DNA of 64,000 bases. It comes from Pseudomonas sp. ADAK13. GTDB taxonomy: Bacteria > Pseudomonadota > Gammaproteobacteria > Pseudomonadales > Pseudomonadaceae. The position numbers and the translations under genes were made by a program. How positions within the stretch are numbered: position 1 is the stretch's first letter; every line of letters begins with the position of its first letter. Where the stretch lies: NCBI RefSeq assembly GCF_012935715.1, contig NZ_CP052860.1, positions 186,001 through 250,000 of the forward strand. The letters are read 5' to 3'. Below, one piece after another: positions 54,698 to 63,268 of this stretch. The notes beneath the pieces are model-generated. The model was not told the DNA's origin, did no database searches, and worked only from the letters and a program-made list of their open reading frames with translations.

Positions 54698-55447
54698 TTA
54701 AATCACCCTGCCATCCCAGCCCACGGTCACGTTGCGCGGCAACTCGCGCCGATGCTGCATCAACCACGCATCCAGCGTATGCCCCACATGAGTCAGCACG
54801 CCCAACTCGGCGCCGACGTCCTCAATGCACTGCAACGCCAGCGTCAAATCATTGTGATTACGCGGCGCCTGCGGCTGGGGCGGCATGGAGCAGTCGAGTA
54901 CCAGCACATCCAGCGGTTCGCGTTGCAGCCAGTCGCGGGTGGCGGGTGGCAGGCCGACGGTGTCGGTGAGGTAGGCAATGCGCCGCCCTTCGCCTTCCAG
55001 CAGATAACCCAATGTGGGTTTGGAATGCAGCAGCGGCAACGCGGTGACGCTCAGCTCACCAAACCGGCGGGTTTCAAACTCGCCAAACGGCTGGCTGAAA
55101 TCCAGGATGCCGGGGTGCTTGTACAGGTCGGACAAACCTTGCGCATCCACCGGCCCATGGACCGGAATCACCAGGCCCTGACCCCAGCGCAAGTGCAGCA
55201 GGCCTTGGGCGTGATCGGCATGGTAGTGAGTCTGGAAAATCCCGTTGAAACTGCGCGGCGGGAAGCGCTCGGTGAGGTCGGGCAACCCGCTGTCGATCAA
55301 CCAGCGCTGGTCGCCGCATTCGATCAACGCGCTGCACGGGCGTCGCCGCAGGCTCTCGTCACTGCGGGCCAGACCACAAGCGGCGCACTCACAGCCATAC
55401 ACCGGGACTTGCCGCGCATCGCCGGTGCCCAGCAGCGTCAGGCGCAT
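54698..55447 (-). CDS. phnP: Phosphoribosyl 1,2-cyclic phosphate phosphodiesterase PhnP
   Basis: A 249-residue metallo-beta-lactamase-fold enzyme that opens 5-phosphoribosyl 1,2-cyclic phosphate, a late step after C-P cleavage. MRLTLLGTGDARQVPVYGCE marks the start, with the Cys pair CECAAC holding a structural metal; THYHADHAQG is the di-metal motif, and the later THVGHTLD and TDT add ligands. The frame continues far upstream but overlaps phnN and is not coding. It overlaps phnN by 10 bases. Last gene of the operon. Confidence 0.95.
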   Translation of the reverse strand: MRLTLLGTGDARQVPVYGCECAACGLARSDESLRRRPCSALIECGDQRWLIDSGLPDLTERFPPRSFNGIFQTHYHADHAQGLLHLRWGQGLVIPVHGPVDAQGLSDLYKHPGILDFSQPFGEFETRRFGELSVTALPLLHSKPTLGYLLEGEGRRIAYLTDTVGLPPATRDWLQREPLDVLVLDCSMPPQPQAPRNHNDLTLALQCIEDVGAELGVLTHVGHTLDAWLMQHRRELPRNVTVGWDGRVI

Positions 55448-56001
55448 GCGGATTGCCCGTCGAGGCAGCGAAGCAGGCGCTCGACCGTGTGTTCCAACTG
55501 GCCGGAGTTGTCGAGCAGGAACACGTCCGGTGCACTGCTCAAGCCCTCGGCGAATCGCGCATTGCGCGCCAGCCGCTGATCGATATCGTCCAGGGATTCG
55601 CGGCCCCGCGCCAACAAGCGCTGGCGCAACACCGCCTGCTCCACCGTCAGCAACACCACCAGCAGGTTCGGGTAACGCAGCCGGGTCTGCGCCAAATGCC
55701 CGCGAGAGCCGTTGACCAGCACGTCGTGCCCCGCCGCCAGCCACTCATCAATCTCCCGGGGGATGCCATAGGACAACCCGTTGGCGTGCCAGCAGAGGGC
55801 AAACGCGCCCTCGGCCTCCATCGCGGCAAACTGCGCCGGGCTCACACCCTGCGCGGCTTCGCCCACCGCTTCTGCCGAGCGGGTGATGACCCGCCGCACA
55901 ATGCGGCAGCCACGCTCGGCCAAACGCGGTCGTGCGGCATCCAGCAGGCTGTCCTTGCCCGAACCCGATGGTCCGATGAGATAGATCAACCTGCCCGCCA
56001 T
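55438..56001 (-). CDS. phnN: Ribose 1,5-bisphosphokinase PhnN
   Basis: A 187-residue guanylate-kinase-like enzyme that phosphorylates ribose 1,5-bisphosphate to PRPP. P-loop GPSGSGKDS at about 9-17; VLVNGSRGHL and LLVVLLTVEQAVLRQRLLAR are family blocks. ATG at 56001 shares one base with the phnM stop (TGATG); a TTG one codon earlier is rejected. No phnO gene stands between phnN and phnP, unlike E. coli. Confidence 0.94.
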   Translation of the reverse strand: MAGRLIYLIGPSGSGKDSLLDAARPRLAERGCRIVRRVITRSAEAVGEAAQGVSPAQFAAMEAEGAFALCWHANGLSYGIPREIDEWLAAGHDVLVNGSRGHLAQTRLRYPNLLVVLLTVEQAVLRQRLLARGRESLDDIDQRLARNARFAEGLSSAPDVFLLDNSGQLEHTVERLLRCLDGQSACA

Positions 56002-57149
56002 CAAAACACCCTCTTCGCTTGTCGCCAGACTTGTTGAACCACTGGCAGTCCGTCGCGGCTTTTTTTCGCTTGCACCAGGTCGGCCCGCAGGCCCAGGGCG
56101 ATTTCGCCGCGATCGCTTAGGCCCGCGGCGTGTGCCGGCGCCAGGCTGATCATCTTCACCGCCCGGGAAAGATCGCCGCCGTCCTGCTGATCGGCCAGCA
56201 CGAACGCCGCCTGCAGCAGGCTGGCCGGGTAGTAGTCACTGGAAAGTATATCCAGCAATCCCTCGGCAGCCAGGCCGGCGGCGGCCACATTACCCGAGTG
56301 GGACCCGCCACGCACCACGTTCGGCGCGCCCATCAGCACTTTCATGTTCAGCGCCTGGCAGCCACGGGCGGCTTCCAGGGTCGTGGGGAACTCCGCGATG
56401 GTCATGCCGTAGCGCGCCGACTCCTCGACATGCGCCAACGTCGCGTCGTCATGACTGGCCACCGACAGCCCGCGCGCCAGGCAATGCTCGACGATCGCCG
56501 CACGGTAACGGTCGCTGTACTCCCTGGAGTTGGCCATTTGCAGCACGATGAATGCGTCCATGGTCTCGTCGTTCAGGTGGTACTTGCCCATGTAGTACTC
56601 ACGGTACTTGGATTCGAGCACGAACTGGCGCTGGCCCGGCGAATGGTCCATCACCGACACCAGGCGCACCAGCGGGTTTTCCACCAGGTCGCGGAACACG
56701 CTCAACGTGTCCGGGTGGCACAGCTCGCAACGCAGGTGCAGGTGGTGTTCGGCGCGGGTCAGGCCGGCGCTTTCTGCCGAGGCGATGGCATCGAGCATCG
56801 CCGGCAGTTTTTTCATGCGGTTGCCCTTGGGATTCACATCGCCGATGGACACCGCGTCGAACACCGTGGTGATGCCGGCCGCGATGATCTGCGCATCATG
56901 GCTGAGCACCGCCGAGGTCGACGGCCAGTCCACTCCGGGGCGCGGGGTCATGTGTTTTTCCAGGTTGTCGGTGTGCAATTCCACAAGGCCCGGCAGCAGG
57001 AAATCACCGCCCAGGTCCTGGGCCTGGGGCAGTTGGCTGCGGCCTTCGGCGATGTCGACGATCAGCCCGTCACGCAGCACCACGCTGCCAAGGAACATGC
57101 GCTCAGCCGTCACCAGCTGGGCATTACTGAGGATCTGTTCAGCGGGCAT
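56001..57149 (-). CDS. phnM: Alpha-D-ribose 1-methylphosphonate 5-triphosphate diphosphatase PhnM
   Basis: A 382-residue amidohydrolase-fold enzyme that removes pyrophosphate from the PhnGHI product. [20 protein letters not shown] holds the first metal ligands; DHSPGQRQF and SHDDAT are further conserved metal-site motifs. ATG at 57149 ([13 protein letters not shown]) gives the normal N-terminus. Overlaps phnL by 11 bases. Confidence 0.95.
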   Translation of the reverse strand: MPAEQILSNAQLVTAERMFLGSVVLRDGLIVDIAEGRSQLPQAQDLGGDFLLPGLVELHTDNLEKHMTPRPGVDWPSTSAVLSHDAQIIAAGITTVFDAVSIGDVNPKGNRMKKLPAMLDAIASAESAGLTRAEHHLHLRCELCHPDTLSVFRDLVENPLVRLVSVMDHSPGQRQFVLESKYREYYMGKYHLNDETMDAFIVLQMANSREYSDRYRAAIVEHCLARGLSVASHDDATLAHVEESARYGMTIAEFPTTLEAARGCQALNMKVLMGAPNVVRGGSHSGNVAAAGLAAEGLLDILSSDYYPASLLQAAFVLADQQDGGDLSRAVKMISLAPAHAAGLSDRGEIALGLRADLVQAKKSRDGLPVVQQVWRQAKRVF

Positions 57150-57861
57150 GGGCGTATTCCTCTTGGGCAACAGGCGCGGGGGTCATGTCGAAATGGCGGT
57201 CGGCGACCGCTTCACGGGCGGCGCGGTCGTGGAAGATGCCGATCAATGCAGCACCGGCGGCCTTGGCTTCGTTCATCAGTTCCAGCACCACCTGGCGGTT
57301 GCTGTCATCGAGGGATGCGGTGGGTTCGTCCAGCAGCATCACCGGCCAGGCCACCATGAAGCCGCGGGCGATGTTGACCCGTTGCTGCTCGCCACCGGAG
57401 AAGGTGCCGGGCGCCAACTGCCACAACCGCTGGGGGATGTTCAGGCGCGTCAGCAGGTGTTCGGCGCGTGACTGGGCATTGGCCTTCGACCAGCCACGGG
57501 CCAGGGCTGGCTCCATCACCACGTCCAGGCAAGCCACACGCGGGATCACCCGCAGAAACTGGCTGACGTAGCCCAGGGTCTGCTGGCGTACCTGCAGAAT
57601 GTCCCGGGGCTCTGCACCGACCAGCTCCAGCCACTCACCGGCATGCTGCACACGGATGCTGCCGCCCGCCGGCAGATAGTTGCCGTACAGGGTACGCAGC
57701 AACGTGCTTTTACCGGCGCCGGACTGGCCGTGCAGCACCAGGCACTCACCGCCCTTCACACTGAATTCCACCCCGCGCAGCACGTTCAGCACCACGCCGT
57801 TCTGCTGGTGCAAGGTGAAGGTTTTCGAGAGGTCACGGACCTCGATCAAGGCATTCGTCAT
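57139..57861 (-). CDS. phnL: C-P lyase ABC-type subunit PhnL
   Basis: A 240-residue ABC ATPase domain protein. Walker [10 protein letters not shown], signature [14 protein letters not shown], Walker [12 protein letters not shown]. It is a C-P lyase accessory subunit and not part of a transporter. ATG at 57861 overlaps the phnK stop by 4 bases; the in-frame extension upstream is antisense or out of frame with phnK and not real. Confidence 0.94.
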   Translation of the reverse strand: MTNALIEVRDLSKTFTLHQQNGVVLNVLRGVEFSVKGGECLVLHGQSGAGKSTLLRTLYGNYLPAGGSIRVQHAGEWLELVGAEPRDILQVRQQTLGYVSQFLRVIPRVACLDVVMEPALARGWSKANAQSRAEHLLTRLNIPQRLWQLAPGTFSGGEQQRVNIARGFMVAWPVMLLDEPTASLDDSNRQVVLELMNEAKAAGAALIGIFHDRAAREAVADRHFDMTPAPVAQEEYAHAR

Positions 57862-58631
57862 GGCTGCAATACCGAAGACACCAGCAGTTGAGAGTAAGGG
57901 TGCTGCGGATCGTCGAGGATCTGGTCCGTCAGCCCGGATTCCACCACCCGCGAACGGCGCATCACCATCAGGCGATCGGCCAGCAGACGCGCCACGGCGA
58001 GGTCGTGGGTCACGATCACCACGGCCAAATCCAGCTCGCGCACGAGGCCGCGCAACAGGTCGAGCAAGCGCGCTTGCACCGACACATCCAGGCCGCCGGT
58101 GGGTTCGTCCATAAAGACCAGGCGCGGGCTGGAGACGAGGTTGCGGGCGATTTGCAGGCGCTGCTGCATGCCGCCGGAGAAGGTCCGGGGCAAGTCGTCG
58201 ATGCGCTGCGGGTCGATTTCCACCTGGCCCAGCCAGTCGAGACCGGCACCGCGCAGTTGCTGGTAATTGCGTACGCCCTGGGCCATCAGGCGCTCGCCGA
58301 TGTTGGCGCCGGCCGAGACGCCCATGCGCAAGCCATCCCGTGGGTTTTGCTCGACAAAGCCCCATTCAGTGCGCAGCAAGGTGCGGCGTTCAGCTTCGCT
58401 GGCGCTGTACAGATCCAGCCATTCGCCGTCCTTGCCGCGATAGCCGATGTTCCCGGCCTGCGGCGGCAACCGCCCGCTGAGCAACGAGAGCAAGGTGGAT
58501 TTGCCCGAACCGGATTCGCCGACAATCCCCAGCACTTCGCCGGGGTACAAATCGAAGCTGACGTCCTGGCAACCCTTCTCCGGGCCGTAGAGCAAAGACA
58601 GGTCACGTACGTGTAGCAAAGGCTGGCTCAC
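57858..58631 (-). CDS. phnK: C-P lyase ABC-type subunit PhnK
   Basis: A 257-residue ABC protein that docks on the PhnGHIJ core. Walker [10 protein letters not shown], signature [13 protein letters not shown], Walker [12 protein letters not shown]. The start is GTG at 58631, overlapping the phnJ stop by 4 bases (GTGA); the frame upstream lies within phn[20 protein letters not shown] N-terminus agrees with the family. Confidence 0.94.
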   Translation of the reverse strand: MSQPLLHVRDLSLLYGPEKGCQDVSFDLYPGEVLGIVGESGSGKSTLLSLLSGRLPPQAGNIGYRGKDGEWLDLYSASEAERRTLLRTEWGFVEQNPRDGLRMGVSAGANIGERLMAQGVRNYQQLRGAGLDWLGQVEIDPQRIDDLPRTFSGGMQQRLQIARNLVSSPRLVFMDEPTGGLDVSVQARLLDLLRGLVRELDLAVVIVTHDLAVARLLADRLMVMRRSRVVESGLTDQILDDPQHPYSQLLVSSVLQP

Positions 58632-59494
58632 TGGTTGTTCTCCTTGACCCGCTGGGCGCAATACCAGGTGTCGGAACACACAAAACTCTGGGTACCGGCG
58701 TCGTCCAGAATCAGCTCATCGAGGAACGATTCATGGCTGCCGCAGATGGCGCAGTTGTGCTCCCACTTCTGCACTTCGAACGGGTGGTCTTCGAAGTCCA
58801 GGCTGGTGACCTGGGTGTACGGCGGCACCGCGTACAGGCGCTTTTCGCGACCGGCACCGAACAGCATCAGCGCCGGGCTCATGTCGAGTTTCGGGTTGTC
58901 GAATTTCGGGATCGGCGATGGGTCCATCACGTAGCGCTCGTCGACCATCACCGGGTAGGCGTAGCTGGTGGCGATATGGCCGAAGGTGGCGATGTCTTCG
59001 TAGAGCTTTACGTGCATCACCCCGTAGTCATTGAGGGCGTGCATGGTGCGGGTCTCGGTTTCCGACGGTTCGATAAAGCGCAGCGGCTCCGGGATCGGCA
59101 CCTGGTAGACCATGATCTGGTCAGCCTGCAACGGGGTTTCCGGAATGCGGTGGCGGGTCTGGATCACCGTGGCGTCCGGGGTGCTTTCGGTGGTGGCAAC
59201 CCCCGCCGTGCGCGCAAAAAAGCGGCGGATCGACACGGCGTTGGTGGTGTCGTCGGCGCCCTGGTCGATGACCTTGAGCACGTCATCGGCCCCCAGAATC
59301 GCCGCGGTCAGTTGCATGCCACCGGTGCCCCAGCCGTAAGGCAGCGGCATCTCGCGGCCACCAAACGGCACCTGGTAACCGGGGATCGCCACGGCCTTGA
59401 GCAAGGCGCGGCGGATCATGCGTTTGGTCTGCTCGTCGAGGTAGGCGAAGTTGTACGCCGGGTCACGCGCAGGCGCTTGAGTCAGGTCATTCAT
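58628..59494 (-). CDS. phnJ: C-P lyase catalytic subunit PhnJ (radical SAM)
   Basis: A 288-residue enzyme that cleaves the carbon-phosphorus bond, releasing methane from methylphosphonate. The four conserved Cys are Cys248 and Cys251 (CAIC), Cys273 and Cys279 (CSDTWYC). By analogy with E. coli Cys241/244/266 and Cys272, three bind the 4Fe-4S cluster and the last forms the thiyl radical. Overlaps phnI by 8 bases. Complete. Confidence 0.97.
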   Translation of the reverse strand: MNDLTQAPARDPAYNFAYLDEQTKRMIRRALLKAVAIPGYQVPFGGREMPLPYGWGTGGMQLTAAILGADDVLKVIDQGADDTTNAVSIRRFFARTAGVATTESTPDATVIQTRHRIPETPLQADQIMVYQVPIPEPLRFIEPSETETRTMHALNDYGVMHVKLYEDIATFGHIATSYAYPVMVDERYVMDPSPIPKFDNPKLDMSPALMLFGAGREKRLYAVPPYTQVTSLDFEDHPFEVQKWEHNCAICGSHESFLDELILDDAGTQSFVCSDTWYCAQRVKENNQ

Positions 59495-60563
59495 GGCGGG
59501 TGCCCTCGGCCGGTTGGCGCAGTTTGCGGATCAGTTCCAGCTCGGACTGGAAGTCCACGTAGTGAGGCAATTTGAGGTGGGACACGAAGCCCGCCGCTTC
59601 GACGTTGTCGCAGTGGGACAACACGAATTCTTCCTGCTGGGCCGGCGAGACGATCTCTTCGTTGAACTCGCTGGCCCGCAGCGAGCGGTCCACCAGGGCC
59701 ATACCCATGGCCTTACGCTCGGCATGCCCGAACGCCAAACCGTAGCCGCGAGTGAACTGCGCCAGCTCGGTGGCCGAACCGACGAACTGGTTGACCATCT
59801 CGCACTCGGTGACTTCGATGCTGCCCAGGCAGACCGGGAAGCCCAGCTCTTGCGGGTCAATCCACACCTCGACCTCACCGATGCGAATCTCGCCGGCGAA
59901 CGGGTGGTTGCGGCCGTAACCGCGCTGGGTGGAGTAACCCAGCGCCAGCAGGAAACCTTCATCACCACGGGCCAGGGCTTGCAGGCGCTGGGCACGGTTG
60001 GCCGGGTATTCCAGCGGGTCGCGGGTGATGTCGGCGACGCTGCCGCTGTCGTCGGATTCGTTCTTGATCAGGCCTTCCTTGGCCAGCAAACCCAGGACTC
60101 TCGGGCATGCTTCCAGGGTCGCATCCGGCGTGGTGTGCGGGCCCGGGTATTCACCTTCGGCCAGCAGCGCGAAGTCCAGCAGGCGATGGGTGTAGTCGAA
60201 GGTCGGGCCCAGCAGTTGCCCGCCCGGAACGTCCTTGAACGTCGCCGACAAACGCCGGCTCAGGGACATCTGCGCGGTATCGATCGGCAGGCTCGGGCTG
60301 AAGCGCGGCAACGTGGTGCGGTAGGCCCGCAGCAGGAAGATCGCTTCCACCAGATCCCCCGCCGCTTGCTTGATCGCCAGCGCGGCCAGTTCGGTGTCGT
60401 ACAGCGAGCCCTCGCTCATCACCCGGGCGACCGCCAGTGGCAGTTGCTCGCGGATCTGCTCCACGCTCAGCTCAGGAACAGACGTATCGCCCCGGCGTTT
60501 TTTCGCCAGCAGGCGGTGGGCATTGTCGATGGCCTGTTCGCCACCCTTGACGGCTACGTACAT
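59487..60563 (-). CDS. phnI: C-P lyase core subunit PhnI
   Basis: A 358-residue protein that with PhnG, H and J attaches the phosphonate to ribose (ATP to ribose 1-phosphonate 5-triphosphate). MYVAVKGGEQAIDNAHRLLA is the conserved start, and GYGLAFGHAERKAMGMALVD and SHCDNVEAAGFVSHLKLPHY are conserved blocks. Its ATG shares one base with the phnH stop. Confidence 0.96.
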   Translation of the reverse strand: MYVAVKGGEQAIDNAHRLLAKKRRGDTSVPELSVEQIREQLPLAVARVMSEGSLYDTELAALAIKQAAGDLVEAIFLLRAYRTTLPRFSPSLPIDTAQMSLSRRLSATFKDVPGGQLLGPTFDYTHRLLDFALLAEGEYPGPHTTPDATLEACPRVLGLLAKEGLIKNESDDSGSVADITRDPLEYPANRAQRLQALARGDEGFLLALGYSTQRGYGRNHPFAGEIRIGEVEVWIDPQELGFPVCLGSIEVTECEMVNQFVGSATELAQFTRGYGLAFGHAERKAMGMALVDRSLRASEFNEEIVSPAQQEEFVLSHCDNVEAAGFVSHLKLPHYVDFQSELELIRKLRQPAEGTRHE

Positions 60564-61153
60564 CAGGCACGCTCCTGTGCAATTCGGGTACTGCGGGGCA
60601 GGCCGATCAGGTGATGGCCGGCGGCGAACAACACGTCCAGGCCACGGGGAAACGTCTCGCGGCGCTGGCGCTCCAGCCAGAAGGCCTGGGGCACCGGCAG
60701 GTTGACCTGACGCTGGGTCTTGATCCCCGGGCCGTGCCAGTTCAAGGCACGACCGGCTTCCAGGTCGGTCAACTGAACCAGCAACGTGCAGGACTGATCG
60801 GGGTAGCGATCGTTGCCGTGGTCGAAGCCGCTGAGGTCGAGCAGGTCCTGTTCACCGAGCAAGGCGAACGCGGCCTCTTCCCGGCGCGTGGTCAGCGGGC
60901 AGCCGCAATGGAACGCCAGGTTGGCGCGAATCAGCGGCGTGTCGAAACTCGGCGCCAGCCACAGCGGCGTGTCCGTATCCAGCAACGCCAGGCACAGTGC
61001 ATAGGTGGCCGGTGCCAGGCCTTCAAGGCTGGGCGCAGCGGGCAGGGACTGGATCAAACCGGGCTCGGCGAGGGCCTTGAGGGCCCCGCGAAAACCGCGC
61101 TGGGCGTCCAGCACCGGGTCTACAAAAGCCGGTTGCAAGCGTTGGGCATTCAT
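60563..61153 (-). CDS. phnH: C-P lyase core subunit PhnH
   Basis: A 196-residue structural subunit of the PhnGHIJ complex. FVDPVLDAQRGFRGALKALA, PATYALCLALLD, FHCGCPLTT and QFLDLSGFDHG-like stretches are family features. One-base overlaps (TGATG) with phnG and phnI on either side. Confidence 0.94.
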   Translation of the reverse strand: MNAQRLQPAFVDPVLDAQRGFRGALKALAEPGLIQSLPAAPSLEGLAPATYALCLALLDTDTPLWLAPSFDTPLIRANLAFHCGCPLTTRREEAAFALLGEQDLLDLSGFDHGNDRYPDQSCTLLVQLTDLEAGRALNWHGPGIKTQRQVNLPVPQAFWLERQRRETFPRGLDVLFAAGHHLIGLPRSTRIAQERA

Positions 61154-61602
61154 CAGTTTTCTCCTCGAACCAGGGTGAAAAACTCGACCTTGGTGGCGGC
61201 GGTATCGGCCTCTTTTTGCGCCCGGCGTTCGGCCTGCGCGTTGGCCAGTGAGCGGATCAGATCGCTGAGCCAGAGACTCGGGTGCGCGCCCTGCAAATGC
61301 GCATCTGCCAGGGCCGCCAGTTCGGCATGGACCTTGTCGCGCCCGGCCAAATAGCTGTAGCCGGTGCGGCCGTCAGCCAGGCGCACCACACAGCGGGTCA
61401 CGCTCATTTCGCCGACGTTGAACGGCGCGCCATTGCCGCCCATGCGGCCGCGCACCAGGGTCATGCCGATTTCCGGGGCGCGGATCAGTTGGTAATCCAC
61501 GTCGCGCAGAGCGTCTTCATGGGGCAGCAATTCACTGCGAAAGGCGCGGGCGAGCACGCCGATCCAGTGTTGACGCGGGGACAGGTTCATCAGGGTCTCC
61601 AT
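61153..61602 (-). CDS. phnG: C-P lyase core subunit PhnG
   Basis: A 149-residue protein that forms the C-P lyase core with PhnH, I and J. RQHWIGVLARAF, RGRMGGNGAPFNVGEMSVTR and TGYSYLAGRDKVHAELAALA are clear PhnG features, ending in KVEFFTLVRGEN. ATG at 61602 shares one base with the phnF stop; a second Met at codon 5 is possible. Confidence 0.95.
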   Translation of the reverse strand: METLMNLSPRQHWIGVLARAFRSELLPHEDALRDVDYQLIRAPEIGMTLVRGRMGGNGAPFNVGEMSVTRCVVRLADGRTGYSYLAGRDKVHAELAALADAHLQGAHPSLWLSDLIRSLANAQAERRAQKEADTAATKVEFFTLVRGEN

Positions 61603-62306
61603 CAGGTCACCACTTGGTACTGGAAGCGATCCGAACGGCTGGTGGACTGCGCCAGCTCCACCGGGCGGCCGTCGCGATCGCGGGAAAGGGTAAATACGGT
61701 GAGCGCCGGCAAATGCCGGGGCATCAGCAGCAGCGCGGCTTCGTCGCGGTTGGGCAACCGCGCGCCGATCAGGCTTTGGGTGCGGGTCAACGGCATGTCG
61801 CGTTCACGCAGGTAGTGGCGAAGCGAGCCACCGTTGTAGTCCGCCAGCAGCGGCGCATGGCTGGCGCAGTAGCGGTGGCGGATCAGGCTGACCGGCTGGT
61901 GGTCGAGCTTGCGCAGGGTTTGCAGCTCGATCATCGGCGCCATCTCGGCGATACCCAGTTGTTGCGCCTCGTCGCGACTGGCGAAGCAGTAACGGCGCTT
62001 GAGCAACAGCGCTTCCACGCCTACGCCCTGGGCCGACAACGACTGGCTGTAGGAGGTCTCGGCGCCCATCGGGTAAATCAGCGGGCGGTCGAGCACTTGC
62101 GTGCCCTTGCCCTGGCGGCGCAACAGGCTGCCTTCGAACACCAACTCGTCGATGGCGCGGCGCAGGGTGTGGCGGTTCACACCAAAGCGTTCGGCCAATT
62201 GCACCTCGCCCGGCAGGAAGTCGCCGGCGTGATAGCTGCTCAGTTCACGGCGCAGGATATCGGCGAGTTCGCGGTACACCGGCTCATCTTGTCTAGACAA
62301 CTGCAT
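61602..62306 (-). CDS. phnF: GntR/HutC-family phosphonate operon regulator PhnF
   Basis: A 234-residue protein. N-terminal GntR winged HTH (about 8-75): FLPGEVQLAERFGVNRHTLRRAIDELV. The C-terminal UTRA/HutC effector domain (about 95-230) ends QSTSRSDRFQYQVV. The start MQLSRQDEPVYREL at 62306 is right; the frame extends upstream only through phnE-overlapping or spacer sequence. A perfect palindrome TTGTCTAGACAA covers codons 3-6, a candidate autorepression site. Confidence 0.94.
   Translation of the reverse strand: MQLSRQDEPVYRELADILRRELSSYHAGDFLPGEVQLAERFGVNRHTLRRAIDELVFEGSLLRRQGKGTQVLDRPLIYPMGAETSYSQSLSAQGVGVEALLLKRRYCFASRDEAQQLGIAEMAPMIELQTLRKLDHQPVSLIRHRYCASHAPLLADYNGGSLRHYLRERDMPLTRTQSLIGARLPNRDEAALLLMPRHLPALTVFTLSRDRDGRPVELAQSTSRSDRFQYQVVT
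62289..62300. promoter_or_regulatory. Candidate PhnF operator TTGTCTAGACAA inside phnF codons 3-6
   Basis: A perfect 12-bp palindrome with the GT-N-TA-N-AC core typical of GntR-family sites. It lies within the first codons of phnF, 41-53 bases after the phnE stop, in the middle of the operon. Confidence 0.6.
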
Positions 62307-62341
62307 GCTTAAAAAAAGCGCCCTGGGGCACCCCTCCGTCG

Positions 62342-63124
62342 TCAGATGAACTGCTTGCGCAGGCGTTGGGACAGCACGTCGATACAGCTCACCACCACGA
62401 TGATCACCAGCAGCACCGCGCAGGTCTGCACGAACTGAAAGGCGCGGATGTTCTCCCACAGGATCACGCCGATACCGCCGGCACCGACCATCCCCACCAC
62501 CGTCGCCGAACGTACGTTGGCCTCGAAACGGTAGAGCGCGTAGGACACCCACAGCGGCATCACTTGCGGGATCACGCCGTAGATCACCTCTTGCAGGGCA
62601 CTGGCGCCGGTGGCTCGGACGCCTTCAACGGGGCCGGGGTCGATGGCTTCGACGGCTTCGGCAAACAGCTTGGCGAGGACGCCCGTGGTGCTGATCCACA
62701 AGGCCAGGACACCGGCAAAAGGACCGAGGCCGACCGCGACCACAAACAACATCGCGAAGACCATTTCGTTGATCGACCGGAACGCATCCATCACCCGGCG
62801 CAACGGTTGGTGAATCCACCAGGGCGTGATGTTCTCAGCGCACAGAATGCCCAGCGGCACCGAGCAGACAATCGCCAGCACCGTGCCCCAGAGGGCGATC
62901 TGCACGGTGACGATCATCTCCTTGAGGTAGGAGCGCCATTCGTGGAAGTCCGGCGGGAAGAAGTCGGCGGCGAAGGTCGCCATGTTTCCGGAGTCGCGGT
63001 ACAGCGCCAGCGGGTTCATTTCGGCGCCGTGCCAGGCCCAGGCCAGCAGGACCAGGAACAGGCCCCAGCCCAGGTATTGCGGCCAAGTCCTTTTGCCCAC
63101 TGCTTCAGCATGCAAGGTAGTCAT
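62342..63124 (-). CDS. phnE: Phosphonate ABC transporter permease PhnE
   Basis: A 260-residue inner-membrane permease with about six helices. [23 protein letters not shown] is the EAA loop that contacts PhnC. It forms the transport channel for phosphonates delivered by PhnD. A single complete permease gene, without the frameshift known from E. coli K-12 phnE. 145 bases separate it from phnD upstream, filled by a REPIN. Confidence 0.95.
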   Translation of the reverse strand: MTTLHAEAVGKRTWPQYLGWGLFLVLLAWAWHGAEMNPLALYRDSGNMATFAADFFPPDFHEWRSYLKEMIVTVQIALWGTVLAIVCSVPLGILCAENITPWWIHQPLRRVMDAFRSINEMVFAMLFVVAVGLGPFAGVLALWISTTGVLAKLFAEAVEAIDPGPVEGVRATGASALQEVIYGVIPQVMPLWVSYALYRFEANVRSATVVGMVGAGGIGVILWENIRAFQFVQTCAVLLVIIVVVSCIDVLSQRLRKQFI

Positions 63125-63144
63125 GGGTCACTCTCAATAAGTGT

Positions 63145-63262
63145 GTGGGCAAGGCTTATGTGGGAGCCGGGCTTGCCCGCGATAGGATCGACTCGGTTTT
63201 ACTGTCAGACCGAGTTGCCTGCATCGCGGGCAAGCCCGGCTCCCACACAAGCCCGGGCCTAC
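63145..63262. repeat. Nested REPIN in the phnD-phnE gap
   Basis: Inner REPIN: GTGGGAGCCGGGCTTGCCCGCGAT (63160-63183) and ATCGCGGGCAAGCCCGGCTCCCAC (63223-63246), perfectly complementary. Its inner loop has ACTCGGT/ACCGAGT. It is enclosed by decayed outer arms GTGGGCAAGGCTT (63145-63157) and AAGCCCGGGCCTAC (63249-63262). Confidence 0.85.
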
Positions 63263-63268
63263 AGGGGG

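Noticed and set aside
57139..58365. A long N-terminal extension of phnL reaching into phnK
   Set aside because: The extension overlaps phnK in another frame; the ABC domain begins normally at 57861 with a 4-base overlap.
63125..63268. An intrinsic terminator between phnD and phnE
   Set aside because: The hairpin is a REPIN with no T-run; phnE and downstream genes are still expected to be transcribed from phnC.
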